DNA of 64,000 nucleotides from JBBQCW01 sp038319025 (GCA_038319025.1 JBBQCW010000001.1:124001-188000), one strand, 5' to 3'. Numbered from the stretch's first letter, positions 17,667 to 26,886 are shown. A program made the numbers and translations. Notes: a model not told the origin generated them from the sequence alone.

Positions 17667-17672
17667 ACCTTA
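17667..17672 (-). promoter_or_regulatory. Putative -10 element (TAAGGT) for the 17656 start
   Basis: The hexamer ends ten bases before the ATG on the minus strand and overlaps the opposite-strand element at 17671, so the two divergent promoters may exclude each other. Confidence 0.35.
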
Positions 17673-17676
17673 TCCT
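17671..17676 (+). promoter_or_regulatory. Putative -10 element (TATCCT) for the 17687 start
   Basis: TATCCT ends ten bases before the ATG of the GT39-like gene; it shares two bases with the minus-strand element in a 30-bp divergent gap. Confidence 0.4.
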
Positions 17677-17686
17677 GTCGCCTTCG

Positions 17687-18949
17687 ATGAGAAGGCCGAG
17701 CCGCTTCGGGTGGGGACTTGCCGCGATCGGCATGTTCGCGCTCGCCCTCCGGGCCGCCTACGTCCACTGGTTCGAGACGCACGGCGTGCCGGTGGTGGGC
17801 GATGCGCTGCGCTTTCACCAGGTCGCCCAGGGGCTCGCGGACGGCCACGGCTTCAGGGAGTTGGCGCCTTACCACGGCCCGACGGCCGAGCATCCACCTG
17901 GGCTGGAGCTGTTTCTGGCGATTCCGGACCTGCTGGGCAAGAACGGCTACCCCTCTCATCGCCTGGCGCTCTCTGGCGTGGGCACGGTCACGGTGGTCCT
18001 GATCGGGCTGTTGGGGCGGCGCGTCGCCGGAGCGCCCGTCGGCCTCGTGGCCGCCGGGTTGGCGGCGATCTATCCGATGTTGTGGACGGCCGACGCCTCG
18101 CTGATGAGCGAGACGCTGTACGGCGTCTTCGTCGTCGGATCGCTGTTGGCGGCCCTGGGGCTGCGCGACAAGCCGTCGTGGCGCCGCGCGGCGCTTCTCG
18201 GGGCGCTGATCGGACTGTCGGCGCTGACCCGGGGCGAGGGGCTGGCGCTGGTACTGCTGCTGGCGCTACCCGCGGCCTGGTCCGCCGCCGGCGACCGGTC
18301 GGGGCGGCTGCGACTGGGCGCCGCGGCGCTCGTGGCGACGTTCTGCGTGGTCGCCCCATGGACGATCTACAACACGGCTCGCTTTGACCAGTTCGTCTTG
18401 ATCTCCACGAACTCCGACGGCGTCTTCGTCGGGTCCAACTGCGCGCCCGTCTACTTCGGCCCCTACATCGGCACCTGGCGCTACTACTGCTACGGGCCGC
18501 GGAAACCGGGTGAGAACGAGGCGGTCTACCTGCACCGGCAGCGCGGCATCGGCATCGACTACGCGCTTAACCATGTGGATCGCTGGCCGGCGGTCGTCGC
18601 CGCCCGCCTGGGCCGATTGTTCGACGTCTACAAGTACGGCCAGTCGATTTATCTGAACGCCGCGGAGGGGAGACCGCCCGAGCCCGTGAAGATCGGGCTG
18701 CGGATGTACTGGGCCATTCTTGCGCTGGCGATCGCCGGGGTCGTGCTGCTCTTCCGCCGCCGACGCCGGGCGGAACTCGCGACGCTGCTCGCGCCCGTGG
18801 TGATGGTCGTGCTGGTGGCGATCGTGACGTACGGCGGGACGCGGTTCCGGTTCGCGGCCGAGCCGTCGTTCGTCGTGCTGGCGGCGGTGACGCTGGTGGC
18901 GGCGTTCACCGCCGTCCGTCGGCGGTTCAGCGCCGGCGAACCCGGATGA
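17687..18949 (+). CDS. GT39/ArnT-like membrane glycosyltransferase
   Basis: A 420-residue polytopic membrane protein paralogous to the product at 13567-14847. The first loop carries VVGDALRFHQVAQGLADGHG and EHPPGLELFLAIPD (acidic residue and HPP motif of the GT39 clan); later come LMSETLYGVFVV, ALTRGEGLALVL and APWTIYNTARFDQFVLIS. Most of the frame upstream of the ATG at 17687 is antisense to the acyltransferase gene and is not coding. The stop lies 23 bp inside the convergent methyltransferase gene. Predicted to use polyprenyl-phosphate sugars. Confidence 0.8.
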   Translation: MRRPSRFGWGLAAIGMFALALRAAYVHWFETHGVPVVGDALRFHQVAQGLADGHGFRELAPYHGPTAEHPPGLELFLAIPDLLGKNGYPSHRLALSGVGTVTVVLIGLLGRRVAGAPVGLVAAGLAAIYPMLWTADASLMSETLYGVFVVGSLLAALGLRDKPSWRRAALLGALIGLSALTRGEGLALVLLLALPAAWSAAGDRSGRLRLGAAALVATFCVVAPWTIYNTARFDQFVLISTNSDGVFVGSNCAPVYFGPYIGTWRYYCYGPRKPGENEAVYLHRQRGIGIDYALNHVDRWPAVVAARLGRLFDVYKYGQSIYLNAAEGRPPEPVKIGLRMYWAILALAIAGVVLLFRRRRRAELATLLAPVVMVVLVAIVTYGGTRFRFAAEPSFVVLAAVTLVAAFTAVRRRFSAGEPG

Positions 18950-19679
18950 CGCAGTTCCAGGTGATCAGCTCACGCACACCGGGAATGTCGACGATGAACC
19001 GCAGCTTGGGCCAGTAGCGCGGTTCGACCCGCTCGATGATCAGCCCCGGGCGGGCCTCGACGAGCTTCAGCGTGGGGCCGATGTGGACGGCCCACAGCCC
19101 CTCGCCGTAGGTGTTCTTGCGCGGCTTTCCATGACGCTTCTCGTACAGGCGAGGGCCGCGCTCGGGACCCAGGAAATGGTAGGGCGACATGTCGTGCCCG
19201 CCCCACGGTGAATACCAATTCGTCCACGAGATGTAGCCCCAGCCGCCGGGCTTGAGCGTGCGCTCGATCTCGCGGATGATGCCGTCGGTGTCAGGGGCGT
19301 GCTCCAGAAGGTTGGAGGCGAAGGCACCGTCGATCGAGCCGTCCTCGAAGGGCAGCTTCGCGGCGTCGGCGATGATCGCGCCCTCCGGCGCCCCGCCGGC
19401 CAGCTCCAGCTCCTCCATGGAGTTGTCGACCGGCAGCACCGTGGCCCCGGCGTTGCGAAACGCCCGGGTGTAGAAGCCTGGGCCACAGCCCAGATCGGCG
19501 ATCACCTGGCCGGCGATCGGGCCGTACCGGCGGTCCAGATCAGCGACGGCCTCGCGGGCCAGCACCGTGTAGAACGGCTCGGGGTCGGTCTGCTCGTTGC
19601 GGAACAGTTCCCATAGCTGACGGACTCGGGCGGACCCGTGGAGGACAGGTGGTTCGGGCCTGGGCGTGGTGGTCGACAT
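18927..19679 (-). CDS. Class I SAM-dependent methyltransferase
   Basis: A 250-residue protein. The motif I segment VIADLGCGPGFYTRAFRN, an acidic end to strand two (VLPVDNSME), the IIADAAKLPFEDGSIDGAFA segment and LKPGGWGYISW are those of Methyltransf_11-type enzymes. The C-terminal 60 residues lack membrane spans. Start ATG at 19679 (MSTTTPRPE) is favoured over 19739, which would run into the divergent start region. Placed among glycan genes, it may methylate a sugar or a carrier; the substrate is not visible. Confidence 0.82.
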   Translation of the reverse strand: MSTTTPRPEPPVLHGSARVRQLWELFRNEQTDPEPFYTVLAREAVADLDRRYGPIAGQVIADLGCGPGFYTRAFRNAGATVLPVDNSMEELELAGGAPEGAIIADAAKLPFEDGSIDGAFASNLLEHAPDTDGIIREIERTLKPGGWGYISWTNWYSPWGGHDMSPYHFLGPERGPRLYEKRHGKPRKNTYGEGLWAVHIGPTLKLVEARPGLIIERVEPRYWPKLRFIVDIPGVRELITWNCVIRVRRR

Positions 19680-19713
19680 CGCGCGGAAGGGTCGCACATG
19701 GTCGACCGGCAAG

Positions 19714-19719
19714 TAGCCT
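19714..19719 (+). promoter_or_regulatory. Putative -10 element (TAGCCT) for the 19732 start
   Basis: TAGCCT ends twelve bases before the ATG of the AftD-like gene in a 52-bp divergent gap. Confidence 0.4.
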
Positions 19720-19731
19720 GGCGCGCCACGG

Positions 19732-22700
19732 ATGAACACCCGCCGCCGCGAATCCCTGCTCGTCCCATTGCTCGCCGTAGCGTGCTACGCCCTGGCGCTG
19801 TGGCAGCGGCCGGGCCTGTCGGTCACCGACACCAAGATCGACCTCCAGGTCGATCCGTCCGGATTCCTGTCCGACGCACTGGCACCGTGGTCATCGGACA
19901 TCTCGCTCGGGCATGTCCAAAGCGGCCAGTACGGCGGGTACGCATTTCCGATGGGCCCATTCTTCGCGTTCTGGCGCGACTTGGGCGTGTCCGGCTGGGT
20001 GACGGAACGCCTTTGGCTCGGCACCCTGCTCTTCCTCGCCGGCTGGGGCGTGATCCGTCTTCTCGACGCTCTGTATTCGCGTCATCGCGGCGCGGTGCAC
20101 GTGGCCGCGGCGGGCCTTTTCGTTCTCAACCCGTACGTCGTCACCTACATGAGCCGTGTGAGCGTGTCGCTGCTCGCTTACGCCGCCCTGCCGTGGCTCC
20201 TGCTGGCCGTCCACCGGGGTCTGAGAGCTTCGGGTAGGCGCACCGGTGCGGTCGGGGCGACGTGGTTGTGGCCGGCGATCTTCGCGCTGATAGTCACGGC
20301 GTCGGGGGGAGGGATCAACGCTGCCGTCACCGCCTGGGTGCTGCTGGGGCCGTTGCTCCTGCTGGGGTATGAGGTGGCGCTGGGTCTCGTCGTGCCGCGA
20401 GCAGCGTGGAGGTGGGTGTGGCGCACCTCGATCCTGGGGGCGATCACCTCGGTGTGGTGGGTCGTGCCGCTGCTGGTTCAGGCCAAATGGGGGTTGCCGT
20501 TCCTGCCGTACACCGAACAGGCCGGGACCATCTGGGGCACCACGAGCGCCAGTGAGTCACTGCGCCTGATGGGCTTCTGGCTGTCGTACGTCGGCACCGG
20601 GTACGGCGGTCGCCTGGCCCCGTACACGTCGGATGCCGGGACGCTCGTGTTCTGGGTCCCGGGCATGATCGCCTCGCTGCTGGCCGCGCCGGTCGCTCTG
20701 GGCGGCTTCGCCTGGACGCGCCGCTGGCGGTACGCCCCGTTCTTCCTCGGGATGACGCTGATCGGCGTGCTGGTGATGATCGCCGGCTTCCCTGAGGGCA
20801 CCCCGCTACGGCGGGGCATGACGTTCGCCTACAACCATCTGGCTTCGCTGCAGTTCCTGCGCACCGCATATAAGGCGGGGCCGCTGGTCGCTCTTGGCCT
20901 CGCGATCCTCGGCGGCGTCGCCGTCGGGATGCTGTGGACGTGGCTCGGGGAGCGCTCATCGCGCCTGTGGCGCCCGGCTCTTGTGGCGGGCATGGTGGCC
21001 GTGGTGGCGCTGTCGGCGTGGCCGATCGTGCGCGGTCGAGGCGTCGACGACACGCTCACGTGGCGCTCGATCCCCAGCGCGTGGCGAGCCGTCGCTCATG
21101 ATCTGGATCGCCTGCCCGACGACCATCGAGCGATGGTTCTGCCCGGGCAACTCTTCAGCGCTTACACATGGGGGGAGACGGTGGATCCGATCCTGCCCAC
21201 GCTCGCCCATCGGCCCGTCGCTGTCCGGCAGGTTGTGCCGTTCGCGGATCTGCGCTCGGTGGATCTGCAGTGGTCAACCGACGCCCTGATCACCCAGCGC
21301 CGTGCGTACCCCGGCCAACTGGGGCCGCTGCTCGGGCTGCAGGCCGTCGACAGCATCGTCACGGGCAGCGACGACGATCGTGCTCGATCCGGCGCTTTGG
21401 GCGCCAACGCCGCAGCCCGCGAGCTGGCCCGGGCCGGACTCGCAGCACCGATCCAGACGTACGGACCGAAGAGGCTCGTGCCCGCGCAGGCCGGTGACCT
21501 CGCCGCGCCGCTGGCACTCGCCCAGGTCACACGCCGACCGGTGGCCGGCAGCGCCTCGCTGGTGCGCCTGCTCCCGCAGGCCGGGGCGCTCGTGGTGGAT
21601 GGCTCCGCCGACGCGCTGCTGGAGCTGGCGGCGTTCGGCGAGCTACCGCGGGATCGGGCGATCCGGTACGCGGCGGACCTGATGCCCTCGGGGACCCGAA
21701 CGCTGGCGGCCACCGGCGGGCCTATCGTCATCAGCGACTCCAACCGCCGGCGCGTGTTCGTGCCCTCACGGTTGCGGGGCAATACCGGGGCCACGCTCAC
21801 CCCGGAAGATCCGATCTCGGCCGACGGCCACCAGCTTGACCCGTGGCCGCAGCTGGGTACCGACGCGCAGACGGTCGCCCGGATCACCGGAGTGCGATAC
21901 GTGCGAGCCCCGTTCTCGCCACAGGTCACCCAGTTCCCCGAGCACCGCCCGTACGCGGCGATGGACGGTGACCCCAACACGGCTTGGCTGGCGGACCGCA
22001 CACTGACCGCGGACCGCTGGTATCTGGACGTCGGGCTGAACGCCAAGCGCGACGTCCCGTACCTGGACCTGATGCCGTACGGCGACAGCCGCGGGCGCGT
22101 GCGGTCGGTATTCGTGAACGGCACGCTGTACAAGACGCACCCAGGCTGGAACCGGCTCAACGTGAGGCTCAAGAACGTCGACACGATTCGTGTGACGATG
22201 GGGGATGTCACCAACCCGCCGCACGGATCCGGCGGCGCCGGCGGCATCAGCGAACTGCGGATCCCCGCTGTCCGGGTGACCGAGGCGCTGCGGGTTCCGC
22301 GGACAGCCGAGCGGGCGCTGCGCGGCGCCGATCTGTCGCGTGCGCCGTTGACCTACCTCTTCTCGCGTACCCGGGGTGATGACCCGTTCCACCGGGAGAC
22401 GGTGCACGGGCCGTGGCAGGCCACGTACGTTCGCGACCAGGGTGATGCTGAAGCAGGGCTAGAGCGCCTGTTCACGCCGCCGGTGGCGCGCACGTGGAGC
22501 CCAAAGGGCTGGGCGACCGTGACGAGCCGCGCTCCCGACCATCTGCTGGATGCGCTGGCGGGCGGCACGGAGACGGCCCGCTTTGACTCCTCAGACCGTT
22601 TCCAGAACCTGCCGATCCACCGTTCGTCGAGTGCGTTTGACGGTAGCCCGCGGACGGCGTGGATCGCGGGTTGGGATGGGGTGGGGTCGCGGCTCGGCTC

Positions 22701-24057
22701 GTTCGTCGTGCCAAATTCGCTGGGCACCGATACGGCCGAGACCATCACCGGTCCCTACATCTCGTGGACTACATCCCGCGCCCACACTATCCGGGCGCTG
22801 CGCCTGATCCCGGCGGTGGGCGTGCGGCGCGCAACGCGGATTCGTCTCACCGGCGACGGCCCGACGGGCACGGAGGCCACCGTGGCCGCCGACGGCACCG
22901 TCCGCCTCCCGCGCCCCGTCACGGGCCGCACGATGCGTCTGGATATCGTCGACGCGGCCTTCCCGCCCGGCACCTCCGCCGTGAACCGTCAACGTCGCGC
23001 CGTCGGCATCAGCGAGATCACGGGCGCCGGTGTCCCGCAGGCGAACCCCAACCGCCGCGGCCCGCTGACGAAGGCCACCGGGTGTGCCATCCCGGTTCGT
23101 GTCGGTGGCCATCACATGACCTTGGGCGTCGAGGGCACCGTCCCGGCGCTTGACGCCGGCCAACCGCTGCGGGCCGTCGCGTGCATGCCACCAGTGGCGC
23201 TTGCGCCGGTCGAGCAGCACCTCTCTGCCGCGGTGGGCGGGCCGTTCGCGCTCGACCTGCTGGCCCTGGAGTCTCCGGCGCCGACCCCGGTTCCGCCGCC
23301 CGCGCCGCCCGGCGTCGTGATCGATCCCGGCAACCCTGGTCACGGGGCCCGCACCGACATCAAGCTCGCCGTAACGCACCCCGGCTGGTTGATCCTGGGG
23401 GAGAGCTACTCAGCAGGTTGGCGAGCGACCTGCAACGGCAAGTCGCTCGGCGCCCCGGTCCCGCTCCAGGGCTACGCCGTCGGTTGGCCCGTCGCCCCCG
23501 GCTGCACGAAGGCCGACATCGTGTTCGCCGGCAACCGACCCGTGGCGATCGCGGGCTGGATATCGCTCGTCGCGGCGATCCTGCTGGGTGCGTTCGTCCT
23601 GTTCGGGCTCGTGCGCATGCGGGCGCTGGAGCCCGAGGATCCCGACACCACCCCGCTGGAAGCGACGGTGCCGACGCGGCTGGCCCTCCATCGCGCGCTG
23701 GCGTGGGGCGTGGCGGCCGGGCTGGCCGGCGCGTTCGTCTTCGCGCTGAGGGCCGGAATCGTGATCGGCCCGGCGGTGGCGATCGTCCTGTGGCGCGGTA
23801 TCGGCGCCAAGCACCTGAGCATAGCGGCCGGCCTGCTGCTGGCGGTGGTGGTGCCGATCCTCTACGTGGCCATTCCGGTCAAGAACAAGGGCGGCTATAA
23901 CGGCAGCGTGCCGGAGGATCGGCTCGCCGCCCATTGGGTTGCGGTCGCCGCGATCGTCTTGTTGATGCTGGCGCTCTACAGGGCGCTGGCGGGCGTGAGG
24001 ACCCGGTTGCGTGCGCGCCAGACGAGCGCGAACAGCCCCACGACCGCGGCCACCTGA
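19732..24057 (+). CDS. AftD-like alpha-(1->3)-arabinofuranosyltransferase family protein (DUF3367)
   Basis: A 1441-residue protein, close in length to mycobacterial AftD. The opening loop VTDTKIDLQVDPSGFL followed by YGGYAFPMGPFFAFW matches the AftD/DUF3367 signature (DTK-DL and the YLFPMGPFF-type segment). About eleven membrane spans occupy residues 1-450; a large extracytoplasmic region follows with two discoidin/CBM-like motifs, MDGDPNTAW near 743 and FDGSPRTAW near 968, and about four more spans lie at the C-terminus. Mycobacterial AftD branches arabinan in arabinogalactan and lipoarabinomannan using decaprenyl-phosphate arabinose. No other arabinan gene is visible here, so donor and polymer may differ. 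Its 3' end overlaps the convergent GT4-flippase gene by 82 bp. Confidence 0.85.
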   Translation: MNTRRRESLLVPLLAVACYALALWQRPGLSVTDTKIDLQVDPSGFLSDALAPWSSDISLGHVQSGQYGGYAFPMGPFFAFWRDLGVSGWVTERLWLGTLLFLAGWGVIRLLDALYSRHRGAVHVAAAGLFVLNPYVVTYMSRVSVSLLAYAALPWLLLAVHRGLRASGRRTGAVGATWLWPAIFALIVTASGGGINAAVTAWVLLGPLLLLGYEVALGLVVPRAAWRWVWRTSILGAITSVWWVVPLLVQAKWGLPFLPYTEQAGTIWGTTSASESLRLMGFWLSYVGTGYGGRLAPYTSDAGTLVFWVPGMIASLLAAPVALGGFAWTRRWRYAPFFLGMTLIGVLVMIAGFPEGTPLRRGMTFAYNHLASLQFLRTAYKAGPLVALGLAILGGVAVGMLWTWLGERSSRLWRPALVAGMVAVVALSAWPIVRGRGVDDTLTWRSIPSAWRAVAHDLDRLPDDHRAMVLPGQLFSAYTWGETVDPILPTLAHRPVAVRQVVPFADLRSVDLQWSTDALITQRRAYPGQLGPLLGLQAVDSIVTGSDDDRARSGALGANAAARELARAGLAAPIQTYGPKRLVPAQAGDLAAPLALAQVTRRPVAGSASLVRLLPQAGALVVDGSADALLELAAFGELPRDRAIRYAADLMPSGTRTLAATGGPIVISDSNRRRVFVPSRLRGNTGATLTPEDPISADGHQLDPWPQLGTDAQTVARITGVRYVRAPFSPQVTQFPEHRPYAAMDGDPNTAWLADRTLTADRWYLDVGLNAKRDVPYLDLMPYGDSRGRVRSVFVNGTLYKTHPGWNRLNVRLKNVDTIRVTMGDVTNPPHGSGGAGGISELRIPAVRVTEALRVPRTAERALRGADLSRAPLTYLFSRTRGDDPFHRETVHGPWQATYVRDQGDAEAGLERLFTPPVARTWSPKGWATVTSRAPDHLLDALAGGTETARFDSSDRFQNLPIHRSSSAFDGSPRTAWIAGWDGVGSRLGSFVVPNSLGTDTAETITGPYISWTTSRAHTIRALRLIPAVGVRRATRIRLTGDGPTGTEATVAADGTVRLPRPVTGRTMRLDIVDAAFPPGTSAVNRQRRAVGISEITGAGVPQANPNRRGPLTKATGCAIPVRVGGHHMTLGVEGTVPALDAGQPLRAVACMPPVALAPVEQHLSAAVGGPFALDLLALESPAPTPVPPPAPPGVVIDPGNPGHGARTDIKLAVTHPGWLILGESYSAGWRATCNGKSLGAPVPLQGYAVGWPVAPGCTKADIVFAGNRPVAIAGWISLVAAILLGAFVLFGLVRMRALEPEDPDTTPLEATVPTRLALHRALAWGVAAGLAGAFVFALRAGIVIGPAVAIVLWRGIGAKHLSIAAGLLLAVVVPILYVAIPVKNKGGYNGSVPEDRLAAHWVAVAAIVLLMLALYRALAGVRTRLRARQTSANSPTTAAT

Positions 24058-26375
24058 AGTCCGAGGACGACGGCTGCGTAAGACGTCAACGAGCCACTCA
24101 CTCCGGCCAGCAGGAAGGGCTCCATCAGTGCGATCACGCCGAGCACCCAGAGGAAGCTGGTGCGGCCCAGGGCAAGCATGTACTGGACGATCAGGTAGGC
24201 GATGGCGAGCAGGGTCATCGCCAGCCCGAGCACCGGGAGCGCACCGGAAGCCTGCGTGAGCGACGGCCCGAAGGCGGCCGAAAGCAGTTGCTCGGGGAAG
24301 AAGGTGAAGAGCAGCAGGGCGGGGATGGCGATGATCGCCAGCACGCCGAACGAGCGCATCAGGACCGGGATCGCATCCTGGCCTTGTGCGGCGCGCCTCG
24401 TCGCCTCGGGCAGCAGGTGCAGCGCCACGCCGATCGCCACCCATACGACCGCCTTCGCCGCGACGGCAGCCGCGGCGTACGAACCGGCGGCCGCGCCACC
24501 CACCTGGTGCTTGACGACGATGATGTCGATGTTCTGCATCAGGGCCATCAGGCCGAGGGCCAGGATCGGCACCCATGCGCCCGAGACGAGCGTGCGTAAA
24601 GCGCGGCGCGAGGACTCATCGCCGGCGGCGCCCACGCGCCGGTGGATCTCGTACGAGAGGGCGATGGCGATCACCACGAGCGCCAGCGGCGTGCCCAGGA
24701 AGGCGCCGGTGACCCCGAAGCCGACCGCCACCAGGATCAGCCCGAACACGAGGCGTCCGAGCGCCTCGCCGATCAGCGATGCCCCGACGGGGACGTAGTC
24801 GCGCAGCCCTTGCAGGACGCCGCGCTGCACGGAGACCAGCAGCCACAACACGCCGGTAGGCAGGATCGCGGCGGCGGCGTACGGGTACTCGGGGACCCCG
24901 GTGAGATGCCCGAGCGGGTGGCGAAGGAGGATGCACAAGCCGGTGACCACGAACAGGGTGACCAGCAGCGACCGGGTCCACGCATTGACCGTCGCCGTCA
25001 GTCCTGGGCCATCGCCGAGTTGGTGCAGGGCCGTCTCGCGCGCGGCAGCCACCTGCAGCGCCTGGCCGCCGACGAGCAGGATCAGAAAGGCGGAGACGAG
25101 CGCCGCCAAGGAGCCGTAACCGGTGCCGCCCAGGATGCGGGTGAAGATGACGGTGAAGACCAACTGGACGGCGTTGGAGACCAGTGTCGCCGCGGCCAAT
25201 CCGCCGGCCTGTACGCCATCGGACTTGACCAGCCCGCCGACCAGCGACACCCGCGGTCGGTCGGCGGCGTGCTCGAGGACTTCGAGGTTGGATGCGGCCG
25301 CGCGTTCCCACGTGAATTCGTGAGCACGATCCTGCGCCTGACGCCCGAGCATCTCCAGCCGCGCGCGGTCGTGGACGAGGTCGCGCACCGCGGCGGTCAG
25401 CTCGTCGGGCTCGTCGGCGAGGATTCCGGTCTCGCCGTCGACGATCGATTCCGCCAGTCCGCCGACGCGCAACGCGGCGCTCGGCGTTCCGCAGGCGGCT
25501 GCCTCCATCACGGTCAGGCACCAGCCTTCGGCGGACGAGGCGGTGAGGTTGAGCCACGCGCTTGCGTACAGCTCAGATTTGGCCTCCTCCGCCACAAAGC
25601 CGTGCATCCGCACTCGGTCACCGAGCCCGCGCTGGGCGATCTCCTTCTCGATCACTTCCTGCCATTCGCCGGTCCCAGCGATCTCCAGGCGCGCCTCGGG
25701 GATGCCCTCGAGCACGTCCAGCGCGACTTCGATGCGCTTGTACTGCTTGAGCCGGCCCAGGTAAAGCAGCGTGGGCTGCTCGGCCCGGGCGGGCTCGCGA
25801 AACTGCGAGGGCTCGACGCCCAAGTAGGCGACGTGGACCAGATCCGGGGCGATGCCCAGTTTTTCGACGAGATCGTCGCGGGCGGCCTCGGAGATGGTGA
25901 TGACCGGGATCCCTGGGTACAGCATGCGGAGCGGCATGTACTCCAGCAGCCAGGCGGCGATACGGCCCCGGCGCCCGAGCTCGGCGATGTAGTGGTCCTG
26001 ATGGACGTGGTGCACGAGCGCGACACGCGGCATCTTCAGCCACCACCACAGCGGCGTGAAGAAGGAGATCCCGTTGATGACCTCCAAGCACACGTCGGCG
26101 TCAGCAGCAATGCCCTTCTTGGTCGCGCGAGCAGCCCGCGGGAAGACCGTGAGCCGGGAGCCCATGCGGTGAATCGTGAGCTGGTCACTGGGCCGGGAGA
26201 CGGGCTCGCAGCCGTCGTATGCGCCCGCGATGACGGTGACGCGGTGTCCCCACGCCAACCAGCGAGCCACCTGGCCATACAGATTCGTGCCGGTGCCACC
26301 TCCCTGCGGATGGGTCCAATCGCGGTCCGTGAGCAGGAGAATGTGGCGCGGCGAGATGTTCGGATCTCGTCCCAT
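23976..26375 (-). CDS. GT4 glycosyltransferase fused to a Wzx/MviN-like polysaccharide flippase
   Basis: A 799-residue fusion. Residues 1-370 are a GT4 enzyme: HILLLTDRDWTHPQGGGTG, YLGRLKQYKRIEVAL and the EX7E site in SSAEGWCLTVMEAAACGTP. From about 381 a multi-spanning module begins (VQAGGLAAATLVSNAVQLVF, TRILGGTGYGSLAAL) with about twelve helices, the pattern of MATE/PST-type flippases that move undecaprenyl-linked glycans outward. No stop or frameshift separates the parts. The start MGRDPNISPRH at 26375 is supported by an upstream TACCGT. A single chain could couple the last glycosylation to export. The last 27 codons are antisense to the AftD-like gene. Confidence 0.87.
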   Translation of the reverse strand: MGRDPNISPRHILLLTDRDWTHPQGGGTGTNLYGQVARWLAWGHRVTVIAGAYDGCEPVSRPSDQLTIHRMGSRLTVFPRAARATKKGIAADADVCLEVINGISFFTPLWWWLKMPRVALVHHVHQDHYIAELGRRGRIAAWLLEYMPLRMLYPGIPVITISEAARDDLVEKLGIAPDLVHVAYLGVEPSQFREPARAEQPTLLYLGRLKQYKRIEVALDVLEGIPEARLEIAGTGEWQEVIEKEIAQRGLGDRVRMHGFVAEEAKSELYASAWLNLTASSAEGWCLTVMEAAACGTPSAALRVGGLAESIVDGETGILADEPDELTAAVRDLVHDRARLEMLGRQAQDRAHEFTWERAAASNLEVLEHAADRPRVSLVGGLVKSDGVQAGGLAAATLVSNAVQLVFTVIFTRILGGTGYGSLAALVSAFLILLVGGQALQVAAARETALHQLGDGPGLTATVNAWTRSLLVTLFVVTGLCILLRHPLGHLTGVPEYPYAAAAILPTGVLWLLVSVQRGVLQGLRDYVPVGASLIGEALGRLVFGLILVAVGFGVTGAFLGTPLALVVIAIALSYEIHRRVGAAGDESSRRALRTLVSGAWVPILALGLMALMQNIDIIVVKHQVGGAAAGSYAAAAVAAKAVVWVAIGVALHLLPEATRRAAQGQDAIPVLMRSFGVLAIIAIPALLLFTFFPEQLLSAAFGPSLTQASGALPVLGLAMTLLAIAYLIVQYMLALGRTSFLWVLGVIALMEPFLLAGVSGSLTSYAAVVLGLQVAAVVGLFALVWRARNRVLTPASAL

Positions 26376-26385
26376 CAACCCATCG

Positions 26386-26391
26386 ACGGTA
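26386..26391 (-). promoter_or_regulatory. Putative -10 element (TACCGT) for the 26375 start
   Basis: The hexamer ends ten bases before the ATG on the minus strand, supporting the shorter start of the GT4-flippase gene. Confidence 0.4.
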
Positions 26392-26472
26392 GCGCAGGCA
26401 CGACGCTCCACGCCCCCAGCGCACGCCCGCGCCCGAAGGGTGGGGACCGCCTCGCTCCGACCGCTCGGCTCG

Positions 26473-26478
26473 TACACT
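26473..26478 (+). promoter_or_regulatory. Putative -10 element (TACACT) at head of the t6A/rex operon
   Basis: TACACT ends six bases before the ATG of the LPNTG protein gene. No ribosome-binding sequence fits in the gap, so the transcript may be leaderless. Confidence 0.45.
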
Positions 26479-26484
26479 GCCTGG

Positions 26485-26886
26485 ATGCAGTCAGTTCGTC
26501 TCCTCGCCGTCCTCGTGACTGCCGCCGTCATGGCGGCCGCCCCTTCGGTCGCCTTTGCCCAGGGCGCCGGCGACAATCAGTACCAGGATCCCTTTGCCGG
26601 CTCGGGCAAGACGACGACCAGCAAGAGCCCCACTTCTTCGAGTGGCTCAGGCTCCTCGAATTCCAGTTCCAGCTCGCCGAGTCTCAGCACCCAGCCTCCT
26701 GTGGACCCGTCGCTGACCACGCCGCCGGCGCTCAACGGCGCCACGGGTTCCACGTCGTCATCCGGTTCGCGGGCCACGCTGCCCAACACCGGCGTCGATG
26801 CGCGCCTTCTGATCGGCGCCGGTCTCGCGCTGCTGCTGATGGGTATCGGCCTGCGCCTGCGCACCGCCGATGACCGCCGGTTCTGA
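26485..26886 (+). CDS. LPXTG-anchored surface protein, small and Ser-rich
   Basis: A 133-residue secreted protein. Residues 1-26 are a signal peptide (LLAVLVTAAVMAAAP, cleavage likely after AFA). A Ser/Thr/Pro/Gly-rich disordered stretch fills about 40-95. The C-terminus is a complete sortase signal: LPNTG at 99-103, an 18-residue hydrophobic stretch and the charged tail RLRTADDRRF. It would be attached to peptidoglycan by a sortase; none is visible in this window. The gene overlaps tsaE by 17 bp, which is odd for a surface protein. No functional domain is recognisable. Confidence 0.8.
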   Translation: MQSVRLLAVLVTAAVMAAAPSVAFAQGAGDNQYQDPFAGSGKTTTSKSPTSSSGSGSSNSSSSSPSLSTQPPVDPSLTTPPALNGATGSTSSSGSRATLPNTGVDARLLIGAGLALLLMGIGLRLRTADDRRF

